From the NCBI RefSeq assembly GCF_933775445.1, contig NC_065875.1:16553555-16617554 (forward strand): a stretch of 64,000 bases of DNA, read 5' to 3'. Numbering within the stretch: the stretch's first letter is position 1; each line of letters starts with the position of its first letter. The notes beneath the pieces are model-generated. The model searched no databases. It was not told the DNA's origin and worked only from the letters and a program-made list of their open reading frames with translations. Positions 25,570-37,469 of this stretch are shown piece by piece. A program made the translations under genes and the position numbers. The stretch is from Argentina anserina. Its lineage: Eukaryota > Streptophyta > Magnoliopsida > Rosales > Rosaceae.

Positions 25570-26290
25570 CTGTGGGAATTTTCTAGTATTACCATTCTAC
25601 TTCAGTATTACAAAGTAGGAAAGAAGTAATGTAAATTGGTCCAGCCACTCCATTGTTGTCTATGTACTTCAAGTGAAGATATATACTTAATATATCTATA
25701 TTGTCATTTTAAGTAAAATAAGGATGAAAATACTTGCAATTAATAACTTAAGCAAAGAACTTACAACTGCTGCAAGGAGGTCAGTTTATCAAGCTCCTAG
25801 GCCAATGGTTGAGAGAATTGTATGAGCTAAAACATATGTTCAATTGTAAGAATATGTCAACCCCATAAACAAAACTCAAAAGAATGAGAAAAGGTTAAAA
25901 ATGTGCATACATGGACTTACAAGACAAAAGGTATCATAGACTCCCCTTGATTTGGCTACTGAGATGTGATACAATAGTGAGAGTTACCTTATAAAAACGT
26001 AGCATAACCAAATCAAGTACGTATGATAATACCATGTAGCAGAACTAAATCATACACTTATAATTTACTTAATTCAATTTCAACCACTATGAACAACGAT
26101 GTAGTTTCCGGTGCATGATTAGTATGCCCGCCTTGGAAACGTACACATACTAGTCATGGTAGAGATACCAATCTAGTGTGTGTAAAGGGGACATGATGTT
26201 ACATATTGGTTGAATCACAATATGAAATCGTAGCACATAATAATAATAAAGATAGAAGCAATACAGAAAATCCATAAAGAATAGAAATAC

Positions 26291-26354
26291 CCAATCTATC
26301 AGCCTCTTCAAGCTTCTCTTTAATCTGCTTTGATAACTCGATTATCTCCGGAGC
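26291..26354 (-). pseudogene. Captured exon resembling LUC7-like splicing factor
   Basis: A 64-base minus-strand exon follows the acceptor CAATTGCAG and ends before GTATTTC. It encodes PEIIELSKQIKEKL followed by EEADRLG. Plant LUC7 proteins, which are U1 snRNP factors that help choose 5' splice sites, carry a near-identical stretch between their two zinc fingers, as I recall the family. No zinc-finger exon is found nearby, so this is a fragment copied into the CACTA element rather than a working gene. The match is short but the exon boundaries support it. Confidence 0.5.
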
Positions 26355-27249
26355 CTGCAATTGCAGCATAACCAGAACACAAGTAATAAGCCACTTTATT
26401 TTTCTTTTCTTTTTTAAATAAACCCCTTTTGATTTCTTCTTTTCCATAAAATTGATCAAAACATAATAAGCCATTCTTGTAGAATGAAACCCCCTAATAG
26501 AACAAGGACCAAAATACACCAAAGTATCAATTTTCTCATCATCATTATCTCTCACTGCAAACAAAACAGCCCTTATCTTATGCTCTCCCATAAAAATATA
26601 AAACCTACACAAAAACATTTTAGACAGACAGGATTGGGGCACCTGTAACTTATTGCACTATTTGCAGAATGCACAGTTCTTCTCCAGACCCATTGTCTTG
26701 TTTCTTACTAAACTCATCAGCTTCTTTCACTTTTTTTTTCTGAAACAAAAGAGACAAGAGACTAACCATCTGACATCAAAAAATTGAAAATTCTTGGATC
26801 TATGTGTAAGAAAAAGTAAATCAAGCTTCAGACCCAGAGTCAGATGAGCTCAGTTCAGTAGTTGGCTACGAGCCTCGATTCAGTTTCAGAGATGGTCTAG
26901 CTTTCATGTAATTAACCACTTTCTCAAATGAAATGAAAAATTTATAACTAAGAGCCTAGGAATGAAATGATTAATCACCTGAGTAATTTCAGAAACATAA
27001 ATAGCAATAGCATCCTCAATGCGCTTAAGGGCTCTGGAGATTTAACTATCACATTCAACAATGAGCCTATCTATAACATCCTCCAGGTCTCTATCATAGT
27101 TATCAGTCCCTTGTTTCCTAGCTTATTTGTATCTATGGAGACAGTTAAGGGCATCACTAGTATTCCAAATTTATTGTAATTCAAATTTCAATCATAACTG
27201 AGGCAATAAATCGTTAATAAAACAAAGGATACTCTTCTCTGAGTTGTAG

Positions 27250-28020
27250 AGAGTGACCCTTCAGGCACAGTCCCATATCCATTTTCTGAATTCGATTAAA
27301 AAGATAAGATTATACTGAATTCGCTGATCCAATTCCCATCGGGATCGAGAAGTACGAATCAAATAGAGATGAAGGACTTGGTTACCGTTAATTGGAAAAG
27401 CTCGTGGGGGCAGAGTCTGACGAGGTAGAGGCGACACACATCGTAATTGTAATAATTGTGATCTCATGAGAAGGCCAGACTGGACAATGCTATAATCTCC
27501 AATGAGAAAAGGTTTGAAAAGATAATCACTACGAGATTATTTAGAATCTCAACCACATTAGCACAATCCACAACCCTAAATCACAGTGAAAAAGTAAGGA
27601 AACAACAAGGAATGAGTTTAAGAGCCTTTTGTTCTAAAAATCGAACCCTAAAATTAAAATCAAGTGAAAACTCAATGAAATTGAGAATTGCTATTTACCT
27701 TGTAAGTAAATCGAGAACTAAGGTAGTGAAATTGGGGAATAGATTGAAGCTGAGGTTGTGAAGAGAAACGAGCAAGACTGAAAGAACTCGGAGAGCAGCG
27801 TCGGAGAGAGCAGGTGGGGCTGAAGGTCATCGCAGGTGGAGCGCAGCGTCGTTGACCCTGGGCTTGGTCGGAGGCGGTGACGAGTTGGAAGAGAAAGACC
27901 CCGTCGAAGTTGGAGGTTTTGAATCTCGGTGAAGGACATGTAGTGGCTGAAATTTTGTGCGGGTTGTGAAAATTTGTCCAAGTGTTCGAGGCTTAGAGGA
28001 GGGAACTGAAAACTTAATTT
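27250..28020 (-). pseudogene. Captured 5'-exon-like segments in the CACTA element
   Basis: A pyrimidine-rich minus-strand block (about 27699-28020) looks like a leader and ends at a CAAG/GTAAAT donor. A second piece (about 27385-27475) ends at AACG/GTAACC. They lie upstream of the LUC7-like exon on the same strand, so they may be the promoter-proximal part of the captured transcript. No protein family is recognised. Confidence 0.3.
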
Positions 28021-28109
28021 AGGTACGTGAAATTTTCACAATGGAGCCAAAAAAAATTGTTTGTCTCGCCGTATCAGTATCTGAAAACTTAGATAGCATA
28101 TAGAACATA

Positions 28110-30267
28110 TAGGGCTGGGCATTGACCGAATTCAAACGGTTAAACCGACCGAATCGGACTGAAAAAAGTGGTCCGGTTAACCAAATCATTTAAAGTAGTC
28201 TGAAAATAGCTTAAAACCACGTTGAAACCGAAAAAATCGGTTCAGAACCGGTTTTAGACTTCAAACCGACCGATAAATAACCGATCGAACCGAATTTAAA
28301 AAAAAATTATATATTTTTAATAAAAAATCTTCGTATGCATTCTTTCTCCCTAGTCTCTACCGACACTACGGTTTCATTTTAACCCCAGCCCTTTTTTCTC
28401 TCTGCCGCTTTGCGCAAGACCCACTCTAACTCTCTCAGTCTCTCTTAATTGATCGATCTCTTTTTGGCGACTCCGCACAGACTCCTCCTCCTAAGGTATC
28501 ATTCTCCATCTCTATTCTCTAACTCCATCTCTCTCACTGGTTCTTTGATTTGAGAGTATTAGTTTAGGAAATTTTTAGAGTATTTCCGATCTGATTTGGG
28601 TTTTAATTTCTGATCCGATCTCTTTTTGCTTTCAAGTTTTTCTTCTGCCTTAATCTGATCTAGGTGTTTAGAATAATAGAGATTTGTTGGGTTGTTGGCT
28701 ATTGCTTATGTCGACTATTGTTGGTTTTTGATTTGTTTTCTTTTCTGGATGGACATCCACTTGAGTTTAGTGGCAGCAAGATAGTTACTGCAAATCAGCC
28801 TCTTTTGTGGATGTGCACAATTGTGGGTGAGTTGGAGAAGTGCATGAAGAGTGATGATCCTCTGATGAAGAGCATTGGGATAACAATGCAGGAGAAGTAT
28901 GATAAGTATTGGGGGAGGCTAGAAGGCATGAACAAAATCTGCTTGATTAGTGTTTTGATGGATCCGAGGTACAAAGTCTTGTATTTGGAGTATTTCTTCC
29001 CCATGTTGCAGAAAGACAAGGCAATGGTAAAGCTAACGGTTGATGAGGTGAAGAACATCTTTCAAAAGATGTACATAGAGTACTATGAGGCAGATCCTGA
29101 AGCTGCTCAAGCTTCAATTGAGGCCACATTGCCTAGGTTTGATGATACAACTGATTCAAATGTGGAGGAGGATAGCCATGTTGCCAATATTTTAGCATTC
29201 CTCAAGCTCAGAAAAGAGAAAGATGTGGTGGAGATCAAATCAGAGGTTGACAAGTACATATTGGAAGCTCTTGAAGATGCTGCAAATACAAAGTTTAATG
29301 TTTTAAGTTGGTGGAAAGAGAATGCACCTAGATATCCCATCTTATCACAGATTGCTAAGGATGTGTATGGTGTTCCTGCCTCTACAGTGGCATCTGAAAG
29401 TGCTTTCTCTCTTGGAAAAAGAGTGATTGATCCATTTAGAGCTTGTTTAACTCTAAAAATGGTGGAATGCCTAGTGTGTTGTAGTGATTGGCTCAGAGCT
29501 AATAACGATTCATCCTTTTTCAAAGAGCCTAGTGAATCTGAGCTTGCTCTTTATGCTGAACTTGAAAAGATTGAATGAGGTAACTTAGTTCAAACTTCAA
29601 ACTTTAGTGCTTCATTAATGTTGTTGTCTGATCTCTATACTGTTGTATTCTAAGTTTCTAACATGTGCACTTATGTGTTTTGACTACTAGGGTCTGATGT
29701 GACTGAGGAGTGATGGCACAAGAACAAGATGTGCTGCTGATTTTGTTAGTTCTTTTTAATTGTTGTTGAACTGCTAGATCTTTTTAATTTACTCGTTTGT
29801 ATGAATTATGATATTGAGCTGTTGAAGTGTTGAACTGCTAGGTCTTTTCAAGTTTTCATTTGCTGGTTTGTAACTTAAGAATTATGATGTTGAACTGCTA
29901 GCCTGCTAGGTATGGATTTATGGTATTGTGTGATGCATTTTTAGTTATGTTGTGATGTTTTTGAGTTGAGATTTTTTTTTCAATTTGAGATTCACATGTG
30001 TTTTTCCTTGAAAACTGAAAAAGACAACCATTTTTTAGCTGAGAATCTGAAAAATCTGCTTAAATACTAAACTTGGGCTGAATGTTATTATTGGCCCATT
30101 TACAAACCGAACCCGACCCGAAACTGAACCAATTTTCGGTTAAACCGAAATATTCGGCCCGACCCATTTATACTCGGTTATGGTTTCATTTTCCAAGAAA
30201 CCGTTTAAAGTGGTGTGACTTCGGTTTGGGCCTAAAACCGACCTGACCCGATATATGCCCAGCCCTA
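28110..30267 (+). mobile_element. hAT element nested in the CACTA element
   Basis: Perfect 12-base terminal inverted repeats, TAGGGCTGGGCA and its complement, are flanked by a perfect 8-base TSD, AGAACATA (28102-28109 and 30268-30275). Subterminal regions are rich in AACCG/CGGTT motifs. It carries a truncated transposase on the plus strand and a leader exon near 28440-28498 ending CCTAAG/GTATC. It inserted into the CACTA element, so it is the younger of the two. Confidence 0.9.
28664..29578 (+). pseudogene. hAT transposase, N-terminally deleted
   Basis: The open frame of about 304 codons keeps only the C-terminal half of a plant hAT transposase. It has the DUF4413-like region (around MQEKYDKYWG and LMDPRYK, residues about 70-115) and the hATC dimerisation domain (LSWWKENAPRYPILSQ, then STVASESAFS, residues about 215-265). 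The BED zinc finger and the first part of the RNase H-like catalytic core are gone; the first roughly 35 codons look like intron or leader read-through. It cannot transpose by itself, although the hATC part could still dimerise. Confidence 0.75.
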
Positions 30268-30584
30268 AGAACATATGTGTTGTGTGAAGGTTTTCAAAAT
30301 TTTAACTAATATAATTCAGTCAGCACATAACGCTTATATGTTGTATGATGTTTTCCACATTTTTAAAATTTTCAGAAATCTTGAAATTTTTATGAAATTT
30401 GATTTGTCTAAATTTAAAGACAGTACATATTCACTTATATGTTGTCTGGAATGGTTGAAAAAAGTTTAGACAACATATATAAATTATATGATGTCTGAAA
30501 AGTGTGGTATGAAGGCTTTTTTGGCCTAGTGTTTGTAATTCATTATTTCCAAGAGAGTTGGATAACACATGCATCATATACAAT

Positions 30585-31097
30585 CTATGTTCGAAATATC
30601 GGCGATATTGCCGATATATTGTCGATATATCGCTGATATTTCGAATCCGATACGATAAGAGCATATCGGTCAAAATTTATCGGTCAACGCAAAAATGATG
30701 GTCAACGGTCAAATATCGGTCAAACTTTGATTTTTTTTTCAATTTTTGTTTAATTTTTTAATATTTATTTCCTCTTTTAAAAAAAACTTATATTTTTTTT
30801 TCATTTTTCATATATATTTTTAATTTATATAAATTTTAAATATATATGATGAATTCAAGTCTAAATAATCATTCTTAAATACCTATTTTTATTATTAGAT
30901 GTCGTTCGTGTACTTTAATTGTCATTAAATCAAGTATTTATTTTATTTAGTTTACTTAGTACCATTTTTTTAGTTTATTTGGTACATATTGAAGTATAAT
31001 TTTATAAATTTTATTGAAAATAAGCAAATCCGATAAAACCGATATATCGTTTTACCTCTCGACCGATACGATGCCGAAAACGATATTTAGACCATTG
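30585..31097. mobile_element. 513-bp hAT MITE with CGATATATCG subterminal repeats
   Basis: The left end CTATGTTCGAAATATCG and the reversed right end CAATGGTCTAAATATCG form an inverted repeat. The 8-base TSD TATACAAT is perfect (30577-30584 and 31098-31105). It shares ends and subterminal motifs with the decayed hAT at 22760-24530, which may represent its parent family. Confidence 0.75.
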
Positions 31098-31302
31098 TAT
31101 ACAATTGCGTCATCTCCCACATTGTGCGTCTTAGTAGACCAAGTTAAAGGACCGATCCTTAAATAAAAATAAAATAAAAAAATGCAGTACTCCATTTTTT
31201 CCTCAAATGATATGAAGATCTGTTCTCAGATATCCCTCAATCTCTTTCTAATAGTTACAAATTCGAAGAAGGAGACTAGTTTTTTTTTTGTGTTTTCTTT
31301 AT

Positions 31303-31760
31303 AGCATTTCTAGTAACTTTTCTAAAAATCAAATAATCTTTATTATAGAGAAAAAACATTAATTTTTAACTCAAACAGCTCATTTAAATTGTCCTCTATA
31401 ATAGAGAAAGTGAGAAGAGAGAGAAATAAAATCTTTAGATTTGTAGAATTTTCAAAACAATCTCTAAACTTTATTTCTTATAAAAAAATCACTCTTTATC
31501 CTAAAAAATAACAACAACAACAACAACAACAACAACAAAAAATGATTTAATTCACTCTTTATCATTCATTATTTGGTCTTGGTTTAAAGTATAAATTATG
31601 ACATTATAAAATTTAATTTGATTTTCAGTTAATTATATATATTTGCATTTAATCTTATACAATTGAATAGATGAGTTGTTAGAGTTGAAGTCTTTTTTAG
31701 AGATTTGGTGTTTTCATCCTCTATAATAGAGAATTTTAAGAGGAGCTGTTAGATATGCTC
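31303..31760. mobile_element. Probable MITE with AT-rich inverted ends
   Basis: The left end AGCATTTCTAGTAAC and the reversed right end AGCATATCTAACAGC are similar, and CTCTATAATAGAGA motifs recur inside. The ends are imperfect and the TSD is not certain, so the boundaries are approximate. A CAA run lies at about 31510-31540. Confidence 0.4.
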
Positions 31761-33046
31761 TTAGGGGTGTTGTGAGTGTTGTTTCTATCATATTTATGTT
31801 TCTCTCAGCAAAGGGTTTTTTGTTTTGTTTTGTTTTGTTTTGTAAGCTTTGTTCGCTAAGTTGCTACTGTTTAATTTATTGTTGTTTTTGCCTTGGCTTG
31901 TTAAAAACTGGGTTCCTCTATATATTATTCAGTTCGCAAAAAATAAATATATATGTAAACATAAGGAAGGATTATGATTTCGACATGTTACCGAAAATTC
32001 TTCCCTTCACCACGTGGAGATTCACTTGTCCAACGTAGAGCAAGCACAACCACTTCGTTAAGTCAGATACTGGATTAGTGTTAGTCAATACAACCGCTTG
32101 TTTTTGGATGCAATTGGTTTGGTAAAAAACAAAACTTTTGTGATCTTCAGAAATTGTAAAATTGAAGGAGATAAGCTTTTTGCTCCTTCTACCTCTCAGC
32201 AACACTGGCAAACACTGCTCGTCCATCACTTTCTTCAATTTCAAGACCATTATTTTAATTTAGATTAACACATGCTCACATTGTTCTTAAACGCCTTACC
32301 AAACCTTCTAATTCTCTTCAAAATTATATAATCCACTAGAAATAGATTTTTGTTTTGTTTAATTGGGGAAGAAGAAGTAAGACGAAGAAGCTTATAATTC
32401 ACTAGAGTTCAACATAAAATTTTCACAAACATAAAAGTGCAACTTTCTATTAGGGTTATGGAATAAAATATAGAAAATTTTGAAATTACTTATTTATCAA
32501 TTATTTAAAACAATAAATATTAAAAATGTTGGACATGGTTACATAATCTTTGCGCTATGTGTTAAAATGGAATTTATAATAATTTTTAAAATGTTGTGAT
32601 ATTCAAAAAATTATAATAAATAAATCGCATATTTAAAATATTCGCAAAAATTACTATGTCCTCATGGTGATGCGCTCTATCTAACTATGTAAAAAGTTTT
32701 TGCTCTTTATCACCGGGTGACACTGTTGCTATTAAGAAGGTAGAATAATATGCAATATTAATTGAGTGGATCAAGACCCAAACGTCATCTAATATAGATG
32801 AATTTTCAATCATGGCCATATTTCATAATATTGATAATATCGTACGGTTGATATCTTCAAATTTCATTTTCTCATTATTGTTGGTTTGCAAATAGATACA
32901 CTTGGATATAATCTATGAAACAAGTTATACAACTTAGTAAACAAAGTTGTCTCACATTGTTATTCATGTGACTAAATTTGATAAAATAAAAGTTCAACTG
33001 TCGGGATGTAATCAAAAAAGGGAAATAAGCCTATGTTTCAAAGCTT
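31761..33046. other. AT-rich intergenic stretch
   Basis: It holds a TTTTG run near 31815-31842. The minus frame at 31972-32250 is not recognised. Sequence near 32660-32930 resembles that near 45250-45600, suggesting a decayed dispersed repeat. No gene is supported. Confidence 0.35.
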
Positions 33047-33055
33047 ACTTATTTT

Positions 33056-34080
33056 GGCAGCTGATCCTCTATACCTATTTCTCTATTTCCTCGCCTATAC
33101 CCTAATTAATTTTTGACATCTGTTTTGCCACCTAAGCAACCTAACAGCTATAAACCTCCGTTTGTGTTTATTAAAAAAAATGAAATTAGTATTATTCCTT
33201 AAAAAATAAAATCTGCATCTGCATCAATCCGTCCTCCTCCCCATAGTATATTAGATCCATATGAAATTTCAACTAGCTACTCATCTAGAACATCATGCAA
33301 ATAAATTCATATGAATCGACTTAATAGAAATTCACATGAATTCTGAATTTTCACTTCTAGAAGCCAATATGAGTTTTCAAATTTGCTCATGGGAGAAGAA
33401 CCATGATAATTGTAGTTGACCGGGGAGAGTTTGTTTCCATATTGTTTTTCGATCCTTTGCTCATTTGGGTTATTTGGATATGAGATTTCATTCATGGAAT
33501 GAAAATAGAGAAGTAGGCTAATTATTAATTTAGGATTGGAAAACTAATAGTAATTTTAAGAATCCATGCTTAAAAGCTGCTTAATCCCCCGACATTCCCA
33601 GCACTTTATAAATTTAGTTTCATATTGACCGTGAATTTCACCCCTTCAACCTATATATGTCATGCCTACACACTTTACTTCTTATCTTCATTTAATTACT
33701 CTGCTATGCTCATTTTTCCTGCACCACCCCACTTCTGCTTCATTCTTCATCATTATGGATTATGCAACATCATACCCATGACCTAATTATCCACCACATC
33801 TGACACCGTACCTAATACCCGTCAAAGATTGCTTATCTCATTCCATGGAGAATTACATATTCATGACTTCTCGAAGAACCATACTTGATCTGTCCATCAA
33901 GCTCAGGAGAGATTGAAACACAACTTTTTCTTCTTTTTACAAAAAAAGTATTTTCATAAGAAAAGAAAAATTAACGGGGTTAATTGACTGTTAACTTGTC
34001 TTAGGTGACAGAACATATGTCAAAAATTGATTAGGGCACATGAGAGGGAATAGAGAAATGGGGATAGAAGATCAGCTGCC
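33056..34080. mobile_element. Mutator-like foldback element with 9-bp TSD
   Basis: Arms of at least 80 bases are inverted copies: the left starts GGCAGCTGATCCTCTATACC and the right, reversed, starts GGCAGCTGATCTTCTATCCC. The flanks carry a perfect 9-base TSD, ACTTATTTT (33047-33055 and 34081-34089), the usual length for Mutator-like elements. No transposase is seen in the 1025-base element, so it is non-autonomous. Confidence 0.8.
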
Positions 34081-34089
34081 ACTTATTTT

Positions 34090-34972
34090 GGTCAATGTAT
34101 AGATCTCGATTATGAGGTAAACCAAATGTTTCATTTTACCTTTAATAGAGTAGTTGTGTTGCTCGACTATAAATATCTCATACTTTATAGTTAGGTGAAT
34201 ATAGCGTATTATTATAAGAACGTGATAAGATATGATCGTTTTAGTGAACTATAGGTACGGTGGAAAATTCATATATAATTTTAGTACTCTTGAGTCACGA
34301 TGGAGGTTCACTAAAAGGATACCTATATAATTCATATAGCTTCCATTTTGTCCCATTAAAATGTGATGCATCACTGCGGAGGTTCTTCCCTCCATCCAGT
34401 GGAGGTTCACCTCATATCTGCTAACGGTGAGTGTTACACATTTGCACAATAGAGTCGATCAATTTTTTATATATTTAACTCAAACTTTGGTTATATTATG
34501 TCACATCATCAGTTTTAATGGAAAGTAAATGTTTATGGATGCAAGAATTTTCGTGCATCACTTAGATGTACTATCGTGCAGTATTTGATTTTGTAAACTG
34601 CTGCCACTGATTTCAATTGTGCGTGTGACAATTCTCCTCCGAGGTGGAGCCATGGAAGCTTAACTGGGTCAGGCCAGTTCATGCAGGGGTTTTGGTTCTG
34701 TTTTCTTTTTCGATATAAGTTTTCCGCAAGTTTACATGTATTTATTCCTCTAGTAACTTCGTCAATATGAGGCTCAAATTAAACCTTCAAAGTCACTTCT
34801 GGCCGGTGTGGATATTGACCAAACAAAAACTAGTTTAGCAACCAATGAAAAGAGAAGACAAATGCATAACAGATACTGATAATGTAAGTACAAGGACACA
34901 ACAAAAAAAGAAATACAAGAACACAAGAAACTGATCGACACCATACACAGGGAGATGCAATATTAATGCATA
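34090..34972. other. Intergenic stretch and 3' flank of the epoxide hydrolase
   Basis: Repeated GGAGGTTCAC motifs near 34303-34410 resemble the ends of the candidate element at 41816-45920. Otherwise nothing is recognised up to the hydrolase stop codon. Confidence 0.3.
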
Positions 34973-36224
34973 TCACTCGAATTTCTTGATGAAGTCGTGA
35001 ATGTGTCCGCTGATTTCGTCGCCCTTTTCTTGGTTGATAAAATGGGCAACTCCTTCCATTACGACTACCTCTTCCAGGAACGGCACATATTTCTTGAACT
35101 CGCCATTGTATATGAAATCCTTGGAACCTAGAGAATTATAAACTAGGTCCAGGTCTCCCACAATGAACTTAACGGGAACCTTAACTTGAGCTCCAGTCCA
35201 GGGTGCAAGGAGTTCCCAATTTCTGTCGACAATTATAGCAAACATCTACATGAGATTCGAGTTTGCACCTAACAATTAAATTAGTAATCAGCAAACAGTT
35301 AAGCAAAGTTTGAAGTTCTTGCCTGTCAAAGTTCCGGTAGTAGTTTAAGCCACCAGTGAAACCCTTCTTCTCAAATTTGCCGACATAGTAGTTAACATCA
35401 TCCTCGGACAACCAACTTGGCAAGGCAATCGGAGAATCAGAGGGATGTCCAAAGCATTTACCCTTAGGTAGGAAAAGTGGACCAGGGTGGCGAAATAAGG
35501 TTAGGAATTCCTTAATAACTCTTGCAGTACCAATTTGGGCGAACTCGGCTTCTATCTCTCCAGGCTCCTACAAGATTTGTAAGTAATTTGTAGATCATTT
35601 TAAAATCGATGCAATCCCAAATTTTATGTGTTTGTTAAATTCCTGTGACTTTTGTTACTTCCACCCCAAAAAAATTGACAAAATAAGCTCTTGCACCAAT
35701 AAGAAAATAAGAACATAATCTTCATCTGAGGATTTCTAGGAAAAATATCGAACCTGAAATCTGCAAATATAGTAGTCATCCCCGTATGCAGCTTTCATGG
35801 ATTCAAGAGTCTTCATCTGAGGATTTCTAGGATAAAAATGCACGCTCAAGTTGACTAGAGCCTTCACTCGATCGGGTCGGAACAGGCAAAGATACCAAGC
35901 AATTAGTGCACCCCAGTCGTGTCCCACCACGAACACCTTCTCCTGGTCGTCGGTGACGGCATCCAAGAGCGCAATGAGATCTCCCACCACATAGAAGCAA
36001 GTGTAGCTCGACGCGTCTGGTGGCGCATCCGTGTCGCCGTAGCCGCGGAGGTCTGGAGCCACTGCTCGGTAGCCGAGCGCGGCCAATGCTTGTATTTGGT
36101 GCCTCCAGGAGTACCAGAGCTCCGGGAAGCCGTGGATGAAGAGGACCACAGGGCCTTGGCCTTTCTCGGCTACGTGCATGTCAATGCCGTTGACTCTAAC
36201 CGTTCTGTGCTCTACTCCCTCCAT
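34973..36224 (-). CDS. Soluble epoxide hydrolase (alpha/beta-hydrolase fold)
   Basis: This gene encodes a 321-residue cytosolic enzyme that adds water to fatty-acid or other lipid epoxides to give diols, with roles in cutin, defence and oxylipin metabolism in the family. Exons are 35754-36224, 35323-35567 and 34973-35222. Visible sites, in order: oxyanion HGFPE (about residue 31), nucleophile Asp in GHDWGALIAW (about 104), lid Tyr in NYYVGKF and in NYYRN, acid Asp in VGDLD, base His in GVAHF. I chose the ATG at 36224 because the dead paralogue starts at the matching ATG and because an upstream in-frame ATG at 36320 lies before the TATA box. Intron 2 has a GC donor (CAG/GCAAG). It is the intact member of a same-strand tandem pair. 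Confidence 0.95.
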
Positions 36225-36303
36225 ATCGATCTCTTCTTCTTTCTCTCCTTGACAATATTTTCGTAATCTGAAGCTCTGAAACTGAGTGGGAACGGAGAGT
36301 GAT

Positions 36304-36311
36304 GATATATA
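36304..36311 (-). promoter_or_regulatory. Probable TATA box of the epoxide hydrolase
   Basis: On the minus strand TATATATC lies about 80 bases upstream of the start codon. Only 36 bases separate it from the TSD of the hAT element at 36356, so any distal promoter is now element sequence. Confidence 0.45.
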
Positions 36312-36977
36312 GCGAAGCAATTTAAGAGTTCTTATCGTGAGAAAAGCGAGGGGTACAGGGGCGGATCCTATGCATTAGCATCCCCAATTTATTTATTTTT
36401 AAGTGAAGTATCCCGTATCCATATCCACAACCACAACCACAACCACACCCACACTCACAATTCACACTTACGCTCACTCACACTTAGTGTGTGTTTATCG
36501 CAGCTGTAACTTATAAAAAAAGCTGATTTATACTTATTTCTGAGAATAAGTTACTGATAAATAAAGTGGCTGAGTGTTTGGTAAACTGACTTATAATAAG
36601 TGTTGTGAGTGTTAAAAGTAATTTTAAAGCATTTGGTAAACTGAAAAGTAAAAGTGTTTGTAGTATGTAGAATGACTAATTTAGACATGAATCCAATAAA
36701 TTGACTTCTTATACTACAAATTATTTTAAAATTAGTTTTCAGTATTAATTAATTTTTTTCTTATATTTAGAATTTACATTATTGCGGAGATTCTATAAAT
36801 CAAGAATTTGACAATTTTGTGTGAGTTATAGTAAGTATTTGAGTTGCATCAATATTCTAGCTCAAACCGTTCACACATAAATTAACTGCAACCAACATTA
36901 ATAACAAAGTACAGTTTACATTGATATCAAGTAGCAACAAAACATAAACTTGATGTGCTAAGAATATCTTGACACAT

Positions 36978-37409
36978 CTAAGAATCCCTAGTACCACACA
37001 CACTCCATAAACGTTCAGTAATTTCTCTTCTTATGTTTTCCATTTCTTGTTGACTATGACCATGATATTCTCCTTCAATATTATCATCAATCTCCAGACG
37101 CGACCTTGATACGCTTCTTAAACCTTTTTCAACTTGGACAAAATGCCGATCACGAGTAGTATGCCTTCGTATATAATTATGAAGAGTCATGGTTGCAATG
37201 ACAATCTTCACTTGCTTCTCAAATGAAAATCCTTCCATGTTCCTTAAAATATGCAATTTCTTTTTCCAAACTCCAAATGTGCGCTCTATGACGCTTCTAA
37301 GAGAAAAGTGAACTTTATTAAATAATTTTTTTTCATTTGTTGGTGCGCGGTCACGATATTCTTGAAAATGTTGTTTTGGACCTTTATAAGGTCCTAAAAA
37401 GCCATTCAT
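36978..37409 (-). pseudogene. Harbinger transposase C-terminus
   Basis: About 143 codons match the last part of plant HARBI1-like DDE transposases: GFLGPYKGPKQH, then LFNKVHFSLRSVIERTFGVW, then a helical TLHNYIRR region. The catalytic N-terminal part with the first two acidic residues is missing, so it is an internally deleted remnant. Confidence 0.75.
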
Positions 37410-37469
37410 TAGTAAAAAATAATAATATCATCACATGTTTCAGTCCATGAAAGATGAATTTATCAAACA

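Larger units (their letters stand above)
24610..30531. mobile_element. CACTA (En/Spm-type) element carrying host-like exons
   Basis: The right end read in reverse starts CACTAGGCCAAAAAAGCC, and the left end reads CATTAGGCTAAAAAAGGC, so the terminal repeat is clear apart from decay. The 3-base TSD is TTT (24607-24609 and 30532-30534), as expected for CACTA. Subterminal repeats of the GTTGTCTGA/CAGACAACA type are dense at both ends. No TnpD-like transposase is recognised. The body holds minus-strand exon-like pieces and a nested hAT (28110-30267). Without the hAT it is about 3.76 kb, probably a non-autonomous, gene-carrying copy. Confidence 0.85.

Noticed and set aside
26355..26642. Long minus-strand frame 26199-26642 as one protein
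   Set aside because: A splice acceptor lies inside it and only the part after the acceptor resembles a known protein; the rest is probably intron or element sequence.
36225..36320. N-terminal extension of the working epoxide hydrolase from an in-frame ATG at 36320
   Set aside because: It lies upstream of the likely TATA box, and the paralogue starts at the ATG equivalent to 36224.
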